Shown: positions 9,051-17,416 of the stretch, piece by piece
Layout: each line of letters opens with the position of its first letter
How positions within the stretch are numbered: the stretch's first letter is position 1
Source: Oceanihabitans gracilariae
GTDB taxonomy: Bacteria; Bacteroidota; Bacteroidia; Flavobacteriales; Flavobacteriaceae
Length of the DNA: 64,000 nt
Reading direction: 5' to 3'
Assembly (NCBI RefSeq): GCF_042684485.1
Contig: NZ_JBHULM010000011.1
Location: forward strand, 868,001-932,000
Position numbers and translations under genes: made by a program
Notes under the pieces: model-generated
Told to the model about the DNA's origin: nothing
The model's input: the letters and a program-made list of their open reading frames with translations, nothing else
Databases searched by the model: none

Positions 9051-9087
9051 TTTGAATTGTTTTTCGTGTTTGAAAAATACAAAATAA

Positions 9088-9115
9088 AAAAGCCATTCTA
9101 AAAAGAATGGCTTTT
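9088..9115 (-). terminator. Intrinsic terminator after the PBP1A operon
   Basis: A 12-bp stem aaaagccattct / agaatggctttt with a four-base A loop, U-rich on both sides. It lies between the end of the PBP gene (9236) and the start of scoA (9050) on the same strand. Confidence 0.8.
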
Positions 9116-9235
9116 AATTTATGTGTGACTATTGGTACATTTTCTTATTTATCTTCTAACAATATGGTTTTTCATTGCATAAAAAAAACCTGCTTTTTAC
9201 CTAAAGAAATAGCTAGAACACAATAATACTTCCTT

Positions 9236-11602
9236 TTAGAAATCTAATTCTTCTGGAATATCTTCCTCTGGAGTATCTGATCCAGCATCTTGGTTTGGAT
9301 TGTATTTACTACAATCTACTTCAATGGTTAAGTCTTCTGGTTTTTCAAAGTCTGCTTGAGATATATTAAGAGTTTCGTCTTCATAACAGCTTTTCATATA
9401 CATTCCCCAAATTGGTAATGCCATTGCTGCACCTTGACCATAGGTTATAGATGCAAAATGGGTTGCTCTATCTTCTGCACCAACCCAAACTCCAGTAACT
9501 AGGTTTGGCACCATTCCCATAAACCAACCATCACTTTGGTTTTGTGTGGTTCCTGTTTTTCCTGCAATTGGATTTGTAAATTGGTATGGATATCCTGTTA
9601 TTATCTCTCTATAATCTGCTCTGTAAGAATCTGCTCCTTTTGTTCTTAATCTAGCACCAGATCCTGATTGTGTTACACCTTGCATTAGATTTACTGTTAC
9701 ATATGCAGCCTCTTCACTTAATACGTCTCTAGATTCTGGTGTAAATTGATATAAAATAGTTCCGTTTTTATCTTCAATATGTGTTACCATTACAGGTTTG
9801 GTATACACTCCTTTATTTGCAAAAGTAGCATAAGCACCAACCATTTCATACACACTTAAATCTGGTGTACCTAATGCTATGGAAGGCACAGGAAGCACCT
9901 CTGACTCTACTCCTAATTTCTTCACCAAATCTACAACTGGTTGCGGACCAACTTTATCCATTAATCTAGCCGTTATTGTATTTATAGAGTTTGCTAATGC
10001 ATTTTTTAAGGTTCTTGTACCACCATATTTATTGTCGGAATTTTTAGGTGTCCAAGGTTCTGGATTACCATATTTATTAGCTTCAATAGTAATTTGTGTA
10101 TTTGGCAACTCATCACAAGGAGAAAGGTGTAATTGATCTATTGCTGTGGCATACACAAAAGGCTTAAACGTAGAACCTACTTGACGTTTTCCTTGTTTTA
10201 CATGATCATATTGAAAATGCTTATAATTCATACCACCAACCCAAGCTTTTACATGTCCTGTTTGCGGATCCATACTCATCATTCCTGGATGTAAGAAATG
10301 CTTATAATAACGCATAGAATCCATTGGCTTCATAATAGTATCTATTTCATGTACTTTTCCTTCTTTCCAAGAGAAAATGGTCATTTTTTTAGGCACATCA
10401 AAAGAAGCAATGATTTCTTTATCTTTCTTTTTTAAATCATACTTCATATGTCTCCAACGCTCACTTTGTTTCATAGAACGTTTCATTAGAGATTCTATTT
10501 CGGCTTTATCTAAATCTAAAAAAGGTGCTGTAGGATTTCTTTTTGGTGTATTTTGATGAAAAAATTCGGCTTGCAACCTTGGCATGTGTCTTGCCACAGC
10601 TTCTTCTGCGTATAGTTGCATACGTGAATCTATGGTAGTAAACACTTTTAATCCGTCGCTATTGATATTGTATTTAGTACCATCTGGCTTTCTATTATTC
10701 TCATCATTGGTCCAATCTTTCATAAAAGCACGAAGATATTCTCTAAAATAAGTAGCTGTACCTTCACGATGTGACTCTGGAGAATAGCGTAAACCTAAAT
10801 CTAGTTTTTGTAGTGAATCCTTAACTTTTTCACTTATATAATCATACTTTTCCATTTGTGCTAAAACCACATTACGTCTGTTTTTAACACCTACAGGATT
10901 GCGTTCTGGTCTTGGGTTATATAAAGAAGAGTTTTTAAACATACCTACCAACATAGCAGATTCTTTAATATCTAACTCCATAGGTTCTTTACCAAAATAA
11001 ATTCTGGAAGCAGAACGTATACCATCTGCATTATTACCAAAATCATAGATATTAAAGTATTGCGCTATAATTTCTTCTTTGGTATATTGGCGTTCTAAAC
11101 GAATGGCAATAATCCATTCTTTTGCTTTTTGTAGTATTCGCTCTATGGTATTTTTTGACCCTTCACCATGAAACAATTGTTTTGCTAGTTGTTGCGAAAT
11201 AGTACTTGCTCCTCCGCCTTTTCCTAGTTTTACAATAGCTCTTAAAGTTCCTCTAGCATCAATACCAGAATGTTCATGAAAACGAGCATCTTCTGTAGCA
11301 ATTAAAGCATCTACCAAATGTTGTGGTAGCTCATCATAACTTACAGGTGTTCTGTTATCGTTAAAATAAAACTTTCCTAAGGTTTTACCATCAGAAGAAA
11401 TAATTTCTGTTGCTAAATTGGTTTTTGGGTTTTCTAAAATGGTATGATCTGGTAAATCACCAAACATAGAGGTTAATACAAACAATAAGATAATTGCTAA
11501 AACACCTCCTAAAAACAGTTTCCAAAATAAACGAATGTATTTTGTAAAGTCTTGTGTTTCTGCTTGTTTTTTAGTTTGCTTTTTCGCTTGTTTTTTTGCC
11601 AT
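9236..11602 (-). CDS. Class A penicillin-binding protein (PBP1A-like), bifunctional peptidoglycan synthase
   Basis: A 788-residue protein with a Lys/Gln-rich cytoplasmic tail, one membrane anchor (about 25-50), a GT51 glycosyltransferase domain and a transpeptidase domain. The glycosyltransferase shows EDARFHEHSGID with the catalytic Glu, and the ASTISQQLAKQLF motif. The transpeptidase shows the active-site STFK (in GSTFKPFVYAT), the SxN motif in ANSINT and KTGTTQ. It polymerises lipid II and cross-links stem peptides in the periplasm. The frame is open to 11626, but the ATG at 11602 (MAKKQAKKQ) gives the natural start. It is the last gene of a ricT-gldH-PBP unit; 75 bp separate it from gldH. 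An acidic C-terminal tail (DTPEEDIPEELDF) is present. Confidence 0.95.
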   Translation of the reverse strand: MAKKQAKKQTKKQAETQDFTKYIRLFWKLFLGGVLAIILLFVLTSMFGDLPDHTILENPKTNLATEIISSDGKTLGKFYFNDNRTPVSYDELPQHLVDALIATEDARFHEHSGIDARGTLRAIVKLGKGGGASTISQQLAKQLFHGEGSKNTIERILQKAKEWIIAIRLERQYTKEEIIAQYFNIYDFGNNADGIRSASRIYFGKEPMELDIKESAMLVGMFKNSSLYNPRPERNPVGVKNRRNVVLAQMEKYDYISEKVKDSLQKLDLGLRYSPESHREGTATYFREYLRAFMKDWTNDENNRKPDGTKYNINSDGLKVFTTIDSRMQLYAEEAVARHMPRLQAEFFHQNTPKRNPTAPFLDLDKAEIESLMKRSMKQSERWRHMKYDLKKKDKEIIASFDVPKKMTIFSWKEGKVHEIDTIMKPMDSMRYYKHFLHPGMMSMDPQTGHVKAWVGGMNYKHFQYDHVKQGKRQVGSTFKPFVYATAIDQLHLSPCDELPNTQITIEANKYGNPEPWTPKNSDNKYGGTRTLKNALANSINTITARLMDKVGPQPVVDLVKKLGVESEVLPVPSIALGTPDLSVYEMVGAYATFANKGVYTKPVMVTHIEDKNGTILYQFTPESRDVLSEEAAYVTVNLMQGVTQSGSGARLRTKGADSYRADYREIITGYPYQFTNPIAGKTGTTQNQSDGWFMGMVPNLVTGVWVGAEDRATHFASITYGQGAAMALPIWGMYMKSCYEDETLNISQADFEKPEDLTIEVDCSKYNPNQDAGSDTPEEDIPEELDF

Positions 11603-11677
11603 ATTATATTTACTTCTCGATATCATTTTACTACACTTTAGGCATTTCTGCGTGGTATAAAATCTCTCGAAGTGACC

Positions 11678-12169
11678 TTAATTTTTACTTGTTTTTTCTA
11701 CTCTAAATCCAACATCTGTGACACCTTCTAAGTTAACAATACCTTTAACTTTTCCGTTTTCACGCATGGCGTGCTGAATATTTACTTGGTATTCTCCAGT
11801 TTCTGAAAACACAAAACCTTCTTTATACCAAAGTTTATTTTCTTTTATACTTGAAAAACCTGTTCCTAGAAATTCTCCATTAGGTTTAGCCATTTTGTAC
11901 TCTAAAGTATCTTTAACTGTTTTTCCGTGTGGAAAATTCATTTCTACAATTAAAAACAAATTATTGTATTTATATTCTTGATTGTTGCGCAAGTTTACAA
12001 ACAAATTATAAGCACTTATTGTATCTGGAGCTTGCACTTTAAACTGTGCTATATCTTCTTTATTCCACGGATTGGATACACTTTGGTACTCATCAAAAAC
12101 ACCATTAGCATCACAAGACACAACCAACGCAGAAAGAAAGAAAAGCATTAGAATAACACTACTTCTCAT
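11678..12169 (-). CDS. gldH: Gliding motility lipoprotein GldH
   Basis: A 163-residue lipoprotein with a signal peptide ending in the lipobox LVVSC (Cys19), then ANGVFDEYQSVSNPWNKEDIAQF, the recognisable start of mature GldH. In Flavobacterium johnsoniae, GldH is required for gliding and chitin use and is counted among the proteins needed for the motility/T9SS machinery. The gene overlaps the 3' end of the RicT gene by 11 bp, implying translational coupling, and precedes the PBP1A gene; this order is familiar in the family. Together with SprE/PorW (40008-42581) and the T9SS cargo protease it indicates a working T9SS. Confidence 0.9.
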   Translation of the reverse strand: MRSSVILMLFFLSALVVSCDANGVFDEYQSVSNPWNKEDIAQFKVQAPDTISAYNLFVNLRNNQEYKYNNLFLIVEMNFPHGKTVKDTLEYKMAKPNGEFLGTGFSSIKENKLWYKEGFVFSETGEYQVNIQHAMRENGKVKGIVNLEGVTDVGFRVEKTSKN

Positions 12170-13415
12170 TGTTCTTTTTATTTTGAGGTTTTCTTCTTCG
12201 CTTGTTGTTACTATTTTTCTTGTTATTAGCGCTATTGGTTGGCTTAGGTTTATTGGTGTTATTATTTTTTTTCTTGTTTCTATTTCTACTGTTTCTATTG
12301 TTTTTACGTTTTTTATTGCCTTTTGGACTATCGAAACGTGTTAAACTATCTTGACCTACAACGTTCTCAAACTCTGTTTTAGTATCTTCTACAAGCTCTA
12401 AGGCGTATTCTTCAAGACTTACAATTTTTTCTCTTTTTTTATTTATGGCAATAATTTCATTGGCTTGATCTTTGGTAATCTTGTGCCAATTCATCCATTC
12501 TCCTTCATAAGCATACCAAAGGTGTCCTTTAAAAATATCTGTTTTTTGACAAACAGCAGTTCCTTTTTGTGTGTATAGCTTAATTTCTGGTTTTGGTATT
12601 GTTTTTAAAGCATCTAAGTAACTATCTAACTCATAGTTTAAACAGCATTTTAGTTTACCACATTGTCCTGCTAGTTTTTGCGGATTTAAAGATAATTGTT
12701 GGTAACGAGCTGCAGAAGTACTTACTGATCTGAAATCTGTTAACCAAGTAGAGCAACACAACTCACGACCACAAGAACCAATACCACCAAGTCTGGCTGC
12801 TTCTTGTCTAAAACCAACTTGTTTCATTTCAATTCTAGTTCTAAACTCTCTAGCAAAAAGCTTAATAAGTTCTCTAAAATCTACGCGTTCTTCTGCAGTG
12901 TAGTAAAAAGTGGCTTTACTTGCATCTCCTTGAAACTCGATATCAGAAATTTTCATTTGCAATTTTAAGTCTATTGCAAATTGACGCGCTTTTACTTTCA
13001 TGGCTTCTTCTCTATCACGAGCTTCTGACCAAATATCAATATCTTTTTGTGATGCTTTTCTGTATAGTTTTAAAACATTTTCTGGTTTTTCTGAAACTTT
13101 TTTACGCTTCATTTGTACTCTTACAAGCTCTCCTGTAAGGGTTACCATACCAATATCATGACCTGATTGTGCTTGTGTGGCTACAATGTCACCTATTGCT
13201 AATGTTAAGTTTTCTGTGTTTTTATAGTATTCTTTTCTTCCGTTTTTAAAACGAACCTCCACCCAGTCAAATGGTTTTTCACCATTGGGCAATGACATGT
13301 TTGCTAGCCAATCAAAAACAGTGAGTTTATTACAACTGTCTGTTCCACATGTTCCGTTATTTTTGCAGCCTTTTGGTTGGCCATCTTTTCCTGTTGAACA
13401 AGTTCCACAAGCCAT
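12159..13415 (-). CDS. PSP1-domain protein, RicT-like
   Basis: A 418-residue protein of the PSP1/RicT family (YaaT in Bacillus). A Cys-rich head (CGTCSTG...CKNNGTCGTDSC) precedes the PSP1 domain (about 50-270), which holds the conserved block LGGIGSCGRELCCSTWL and later QCGKLKCCLNYE. In Bacillus, RicT with RicA and RicF binds two [4Fe-4S] clusters and aids RNase Y-dependent mRNA maturation; whether this holds in Bacteroidota is unknown. The C-terminal 70 residues are an Asn/Lys/Arg-rich, disordered and probably nucleic-acid-binding tail. The gene is first in the unit with gldH and the PBP. A TATCTTTA box at about 13519-13526 on the minus strand is a possible promoter. Confidence 0.85.
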   Translation of the reverse strand: MACGTCSTGKDGQPKGCKNNGTCGTDSCNKLTVFDWLANMSLPNGEKPFDWVEVRFKNGRKEYYKNTENLTLAIGDIVATQAQSGHDIGMVTLTGELVRVQMKRKKVSEKPENVLKLYRKASQKDIDIWSEARDREEAMKVKARQFAIDLKLQMKISDIEFQGDASKATFYYTAEERVDFRELIKLFAREFRTRIEMKQVGFRQEAARLGGIGSCGRELCCSTWLTDFRSVSTSAARYQQLSLNPQKLAGQCGKLKCCLNYELDSYLDALKTIPKPEIKLYTQKGTAVCQKTDIFKGHLWYAYEGEWMNWHKITKDQANEIIAINKKREKIVSLEEYALELVEDTKTEFENVVGQDSLTRFDSPKGNKKRKNNRNSRNRNKKKNNNTNKPKPTNSANNKKNSNNKRRRKPQNKKNNEK

Positions 13416-13556
13416 AAAGTAGTATATATTGATTCTGAAAAAGTATCTTTTTTTCAGAAGAAGATTAATAAAAAATAGTTTCTTTTTTAAAGATTTCCAA
13501 GTTTTACTTTGGATTGTAAAGATAATATTATTCTAAAGACTTAAAAACAAAGTTTT

Positions 13557-14561
13557 TTAATTAAACTCTACTTCATAGTTCAATCGATTAGAAAGGGATT
13601 TTAATTCGGTTTCAGACTTAAAAATATTGGCATATAATTGCTTGCTCCAACCGATTCTTTTTGAGTATTGATTGAAGGATTCATTTTTCCAATCAAAACC
13701 ATCTTTCCAGAAATTATTTGGTGAAACATAACAAAACGTATAGTCAAAAATTAAACTAGAGTTGTTAATTTGTGTTTTTTCAGGAATTTCATTAGAAGCT
13801 AAAAGCGTAATATTATTGGCTTTACAATTATCTCTAATTTGTTTTATGAGCGTAGAGTAATCTGCTCGAATACTTTCTAAATCAAAATCACTGTATTCTG
13901 TGTTTCCTATTTTTCTTATTGGACGTATTTGAAGTATATCGAAACTTTTTCCGCTAAAATGATTAAAAAGTTCTGTTAGTTCGTAAAAATTGTCTTTGTT
14001 AAAAGTGTAGTTAATTCTTACCTTAAAATCATATTTGTTTTTTAGTTTTTGAAAAGCATTAAACGCATTATGAAACTTTTCATAGCTTGCTTTTTTCATA
14101 AAACCTTCATAGCTTTCTTTAGTAACACCATGTAAAGAAATGGTAAACTCATTAAGTCCTGCTTTTAAAAGCGCTTCTATTTTTTCTTCATCCAACAAAT
14201 TGGCATTGGTAGTTACAGAAATATAAGGAACTCCGTATTGTTTACCTAGTTTTACAATTTCTGGTAGGTTTTTATACAAAGTAGGCTCTGTACCACAACC
14301 TATTTGCAATTTTAATGCACGTTTAAATATGGTTTTTGCTACTTGCTCTAGCTCTTCTGGTTTAAATTGTCCTTTTAAGGTTTTTACATAGTCTGCATCT
14401 GTAAAATAACACATTTTACAACGTAAATTACAAGCCATTACAGGATCTAGATTTACTGCTAAATACCTTTTATTGAATTTATGCAGTAGCCAAAGTCCTA
14501 AAAATTTAATTCTGTGACTTTTAATCTTTCTGTTTAGTTGTAATAACTTGTAAATGTTCAT
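13557..14561 (-). CDS. Radical SAM protein of unknown substrate
   Basis: A 334-residue radical SAM enzyme. The cluster motif CxxxCxxC is at C44, C48 and C51 (ACNLRCKMCYF), preceded by the DPVMA strand; GCGTEPTLY and ISVTTNANLL are the SAM-binding GGEP-like and following segments. No second Cys-rich (SPASM) domain is evident at the C-terminus, so a single cluster is expected. It directly abuts the ferredoxin gene (stop and start are adjacent), which suggests that this ferredoxin supplies its electron, or that both assist the U32 protein upstream. The substrate is unknown; a tRNA or peptide modification is plausible from context only. It is the last gene of the trhO unit. Confidence 0.8.
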   Translation of the reverse strand: MNIYKLLQLNRKIKSHRIKFLGLWLLHKFNKRYLAVNLDPVMACNLRCKMCYFTDADYVKTLKGQFKPEELEQVAKTIFKRALKLQIGCGTEPTLYKNLPEIVKLGKQYGVPYISVTTNANLLDEEKIEALLKAGLNEFTISLHGVTKESYEGFMKKASYEKFHNAFNAFQKLKNKYDFKVRINYTFNKDNFYELTELFNHFSGKSFDILQIRPIRKIGNTEYSDFDLESIRADYSTLIKQIRDNCKANNITLLASNEIPEKTQINNSSLIFDYTFCYVSPNNFWKDGFDWKNESFNQYSKRIGWSKQLYANIFKSETELKSLSNRLNYEVEFN

Positions 14562-14792
14562 TTAATTTAACTTTACACTTATAATATTTACTGGACATGC
14601 TTTGGCTGCTTTTTCACAACCTTCTAAAATAAGATGATCATTAGATTTTATGGTATAAAAACCTTTTTTGTCTTTAGCGTTTAATAAAACGGTTTTGCCA
14701 TCTTTTTTAGACATTTGAAATTGCTCTGGAGCCATTTCAACACAGTAATTACAACCAATGCATTTATTTCGCTGTAAGGTAACAATAACCAT
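14562..14792 (-). CDS. Single-cluster ferredoxin
   Basis: A 76-residue ferredoxin with C11-x2-C14-x2-C17 and a distant C66-P, the ligand set of a one-cluster [4Fe-4S] (or [3Fe-4S]) ferredoxin of the Thermotoga/Bacillus type. C59 is an extra cysteine that could form the known disulfide. It transfers one electron at low potential in the cytoplasm. The start codon overlaps the stop of the U32 gene by one base, and the radical SAM gene follows immediately, so all three are likely translated from one mRNA. This makes it the candidate electron donor for one or both Fe-S partners. Confidence 0.9.
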   Translation of the reverse strand: MVIVTLQRNKCIGCNYCVEMAPEQFQMSKKDGKTVLLNAKDKKGFYTIKSNDHLILEGCEKAAKACPVNIISVKLN

Positions 14793-16036
14793 TAAGCTTC
14801 TACTTTATTTTCAACAATTTTATATAACTTATCTGAAGGACGAATTCTAAAATCTAAAGGTATGGTTACAGAATCTCCTTTTGAACCTGTTTGTAAAGCT
14901 TGGTCATTAACCAACATTTCTTTAACCTGTAATTCTTTTGCTCCTGTAGTTGGTCCTGTAATTAAAATGGTGTCTCCTAGATTAAGATCATAGGCTTCCA
15001 TTTTAAACTCACCAATTTTAGCTTTAGGATAAAAATGCATGCCTTTACCTAAATACACCTTTTTTTGTGTTGCATGTGATCCTGAACCATTGCTCCATTC
15101 TCCTAATTTTTGTCCCAGATAGTAGCCATTCCAAAAACCACGATTATAGACTTTTTCTAGTTCTTGCATCCAGGTAATTACATTATCTTTATTGTAATTG
15201 CCTTGAGAAAGACTATCTAAAGCATCACGATAGCATTTTATTACTTTAGCTACGTATTCTGGTGCTCTACCTCTTCCTTCAATTTTTAATACTTTAATTC
15301 CTGCATCTGCAATTTGATCTAAAAAATCTATAGTACACAAATCTTTTGGAGACATGATATACTCATTATCTAATTCCATTTCAAATCCTGTTTCCTGATC
15401 AATAACAGTGTACTTTTTTCTACAATTTTGCTTACAAGCACCACGATTTGCTGAAGAATTATGCGCATGCAAACTCATATAACATTTTCCAGAAACTGCC
15501 ATACAAAGTGCTCCATGACCAAATATTTCGATTTCTACAAGGTTTCCTGAAGGTCCTTTTATTTGCTCTTTTTCAATTTGCTCTGTAATTTTTTTTACTT
15601 GTCGCAAACTTAGTTCTCTACTTAAAACCATGGTGTCTGCAAACATGCTATAAAACTTTACAGTTTCAATGTTTGTAACGTTTATTTGTGTAGATATATG
15701 TACTTCTAAACCATATTCTCTAGCTATTGCAATAACTGCTTGATCCATAGCTATAACCGCAGTAATATTAGCTTCTTTTGCCTTTTTTACTAGCGTTTTT
15801 ACTATAGATAAATCGTGGTCATACACGATGGTGTTTAGTGTTAAATAGGTACGTACATTTTTTTGAGAACAACGTCTAGAAATTTCAGCTAAATCATCTA
15901 ATGTAAAATTAATAGAGGCGCGAGCTCTCATATTTAATTGTTCTACACCAAAATAAACAGAATCTGCACCATTATCTAAAGCTGCCTGAAGGGATTCAAA
16001 GTTTCCTGCAGGAGCCATTAATTCAATTTTCTGCAT
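14792..16036 (-). CDS. trhP: U32 family protein, TrhP/YegQ-like tRNA 5-hydroxyuridine synthesis protein
   Basis: A 414-residue member of peptidase family U32, whose characterised bacterial members are Fe-S hydroxylation proteins rather than proteases. It starts with ELMAPAGNFESLQAALDNGADSVYFG, the conserved (beta/alpha) N-terminal strand, and has conserved cysteines C178, C185, C201, C205 and C234 in the position of the [4Fe-4S] ligands of UbiU/UbiV and TrhP. E. coli TrhP (YegQ) makes 5-hydroxyuridine at tRNA position 34 in a prephenate- and Fe-S-dependent, oxygen-independent way; Bacillus YrrN/YrrO do the same. Sub-assignment within U32 (TrhP, RlhA or UbiU) is inferred from length and from the adjacent TrhO gene, only 16 bp away in the same operon. 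The next gene, a ferredoxin, overlaps by one base. Confidence 0.8.
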   Translation of the reverse strand: MQKIELMAPAGNFESLQAALDNGADSVYFGVEQLNMRARASINFTLDDLAEISRRCSQKNVRTYLTLNTIVYDHDLSIVKTLVKKAKEANITAVIAMDQAVIAIAREYGLEVHISTQINVTNIETVKFYSMFADTMVLSRELSLRQVKKITEQIEKEQIKGPSGNLVEIEIFGHGALCMAVSGKCYMSLHAHNSSANRGACKQNCRKKYTVIDQETGFEMELDNEYIMSPKDLCTIDFLDQIADAGIKVLKIEGRGRAPEYVAKVIKCYRDALDSLSQGNYNKDNVITWMQELEKVYNRGFWNGYYLGQKLGEWSNGSGSHATQKKVYLGKGMHFYPKAKIGEFKMEAYDLNLGDTILITGPTTGAKELQVKEMLVNDQALQTGSKGDSVTIPLDFRIRPSDKLYKIVENKVEA

Positions 16037-16052
16037 AATAAAACTTCGTTAA

Positions 16053-17126
16053 CTACGACTCTGACGTATTAAAATTCTCGAAAATGTTTCTTAAATCTTT
16101 CTTGTAAGGCAAGTGATCTGCTCTTCCTTTTTTAAAGATATCATTACTATTTGCTTGTCCTTTACGTAATGCTTTTTGTTCTTCAAAAGGCAACGCGTGA
16201 ATTTCTTGACAAGTTGAAGAACAACAGTTGTTCATTTCTTCTTTACAAGCATCACACTGAATAAATAAAAGGTGGCAAGCATCATTTGCACAATTGGTAT
16301 GCACGTCAAAAGGTGTTCCGCATTGGTGACATTGTGCAATTACGTCTTCACTAATTTTTTCTGCTCTACGTTCATCAAAAACAAAGTTTTTACCAATAAA
16401 CTTATTTTCTAAACCTTCCGCATTAATTTGACGTGTATATTCAATGATTCCGCCTTCTAATTGGTATACATTTTTAAAACCTTTGTGTTTGTAGTATGCA
16501 CTTGCTTTTTCACAACGTATTCCACCTGTACAATACATTAACAGGTTTTTTTCGTCTTTATATTCTTTTAAATCTTCTTCAATAATATCTAAAGATTCTC
16601 TAAAGGTATCTACATCTGGTGTTACTGCTCCGTCAAAATGACCAATTTCACTTTCATAATGATTACGCATATCTACACAAACCGTGTTTGGGTTTTCAAG
16701 CATTTCATTAAACTCTTTAGCAGAAAGGTGTACTCCTTTATTTCTTACATCAAAAGTTTCATCATTTAAGCCATCAGCAACAATCTTGTTTCTAACTTTT
16801 ACTTTTAGTTTTAAAAAAGACATATTGTCTTGCTCTACAGCAATATTTAGTCTAATTCCTTTTAAAAATTCAATAGTATCTAAATGATTTTTAAAGGCTT
16901 CAAATTGATCTGCTGGTAGCGATAATTGACCGTTAATACCTTCTGTAGCTACGTAAATTCTTCCTAGAACATCTAATGCGTTCCAAGTTAAAAATAGGTG
17001 GTCTCTAAATTCTTGAGGATTTTCAATTTTTGCGTACTGATAAAAAGAAAGTGTTAATCGGTCTTTTCCTGCTTCTTCGATTAACGCAGCTCTTTCTTTT
17101 GCGCTTAATGTGTTGTACAGTTGCAT
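16053..17126 (-). CDS. trhO: Oxygen-dependent tRNA uridine(34) hydroxylase, rhodanese type
   Basis: A 357-residue protein of the YceA/TrhO family: an N-terminal acylphosphatase-like domain (about 25-115, with GINGQLSLP), a rhodanese domain (about 135-235) with the active-site loop CTGGIRCEKA (C199 and C205), and a Cys-rich C-terminus (CHQCG, CANDAC, CDAC, CCSSTC) that should bind zinc. E. coli TrhO uses O2 to turn U34 into 5-hydroxyuridine in tRNAs that read NNA/NNG boxes, the precursor of cmo5U and related wobble bases. The gene leads the four-gene unit and has its own near-perfect promoter (17164-17193), placed downstream of an unrelated terminator. Confidence 0.92.
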   Translation of the reverse strand: MQLYNTLSAKERAALIEEAGKDRLTLSFYQYAKIENPQEFRDHLFLTWNALDVLGRIYVATEGINGQLSLPADQFEAFKNHLDTIEFLKGIRLNIAVEQDNMSFLKLKVKVRNKIVADGLNDETFDVRNKGVHLSAKEFNEMLENPNTVCVDMRNHYESEIGHFDGAVTPDVDTFRESLDIIEEDLKEYKDEKNLLMYCTGGIRCEKASAYYKHKGFKNVYQLEGGIIEYTRQINAEGLENKFIGKNFVFDERRAEKISEDVIAQCHQCGTPFDVHTNCANDACHLLFIQCDACKEEMNNCCSSTCQEIHALPFEEQKALRKGQANSNDIFKKGRADHLPYKKDLRNIFENFNTSES

Positions 17127-17163
17127 GCTATACTAATTTTTAAGGTTAAAGAATAATTTTTTG

Positions 17164-17193
17164 CAAAGGTAGTGTTTTAAAAAGACTTAACAA
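17164..17193 (-). promoter_or_regulatory. Bacteroidota consensus promoter for the trhO unit
   Basis: On the minus strand TTG (17193-17191), 19 bases, then TACCTTTG (17171-17164). This matches TTG-N(17-23)-TAnnTTTG exactly. The predicted start is near 17158, about 30 bases before the trhO ATG. It lies downstream of the terminator at 17240-17270, so trhO transcription is independent of the small unit upstream. Confidence 0.85.
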
Positions 17194-17239
17194 GATTTGC
17201 ATAGTTTGATACTGCTTTAGGCTATATTCTAAACAAAAA

Positions 17240-17270
17240 AAAAGCACTTTAGACGTTCTAAAGTGCTTTT
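17240..17270 (-). terminator. Strong intrinsic terminator of a small upstream unit
   Basis: A perfect 14-bp stem aaaagcactttaga / tctaaagtgctttt with a three-base loop; on the minus strand it is followed by eight T. No annotated large gene ends here in either direction: recA runs away from it and trhO starts beyond it. The transcript it stops must come from the minus strand between here and recA. Confidence 0.9.
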
Positions 17271-17277
17271 AATAGAC

Positions 17278-17332
17278 TAACTCGTTATTAATATTTTTAA
17301 TTATTTAAAATTTTAAAATATGTTACGAGTTA
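17278..17332 (-). other. Long AU-rich hairpin after the 28-codon ORF
   Basis: Arms taactcgt (17278-17285) and acgagtta (17325-17332) pair perfectly and continue, after a small internal loop, through atatttt / aaaatat. The right arm includes the stop codon of the small ORF. It would form the 3' untranslated structure just ahead of the terminator at 17240-17270. Confidence 0.55.
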
Positions 17333-17416
17333 ACCTCCATCGGCTTTGCAATTGCTATTTACAAATATAGCAACTGAAAGGCCTAATACATGAATACTTT
17401 TTTTAAAAAACTTCAT
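17330..17416 (-). CDS. Candidate 28-residue small protein (hydrophobic, possible lipopeptide)
   Basis: ATG at 17416 to TAA at 17330. The peptide has a basic head (MKFFKKS), a hydrophobic core (about residues 9-20) and ends NSNCKADGG, i.e. it looks like a short signal or membrane peptide with one Cys in a poor lipobox context. It is the only ATG-started frame I found in a minus-strand unit that ends in a strong terminator. The start codon borders a possible stem: ATAGTTT ... AAACTAT immediately before the G of ATG (17444-17415), which could hide the initiation site. No family is recognised. A small secreted peptide, a type I toxin-like peptide or a fortuitous frame in an sRNA are all possible. 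Confidence 0.4.
   Translation of the reverse strand: MKFFKKSIHVLGLSVAIFVNSNCKADGG

Noticed and set aside
13433..13459. 10-bp inverted repeat ttctgaaaaa/tttttcagaa as a terminator of the radical SAM gene
   Set aside because: It lies about 100 bases after the stop and is not followed by a T-run on the minus strand; it may just be AT-rich chance.
17240..17270. Terminator as an attenuator controlling trhO
   Set aside because: An exact promoter (17164-17193) lies between it and trhO, so trhO need not depend on read-through. Attenuation is not excluded for a minor longer transcript.
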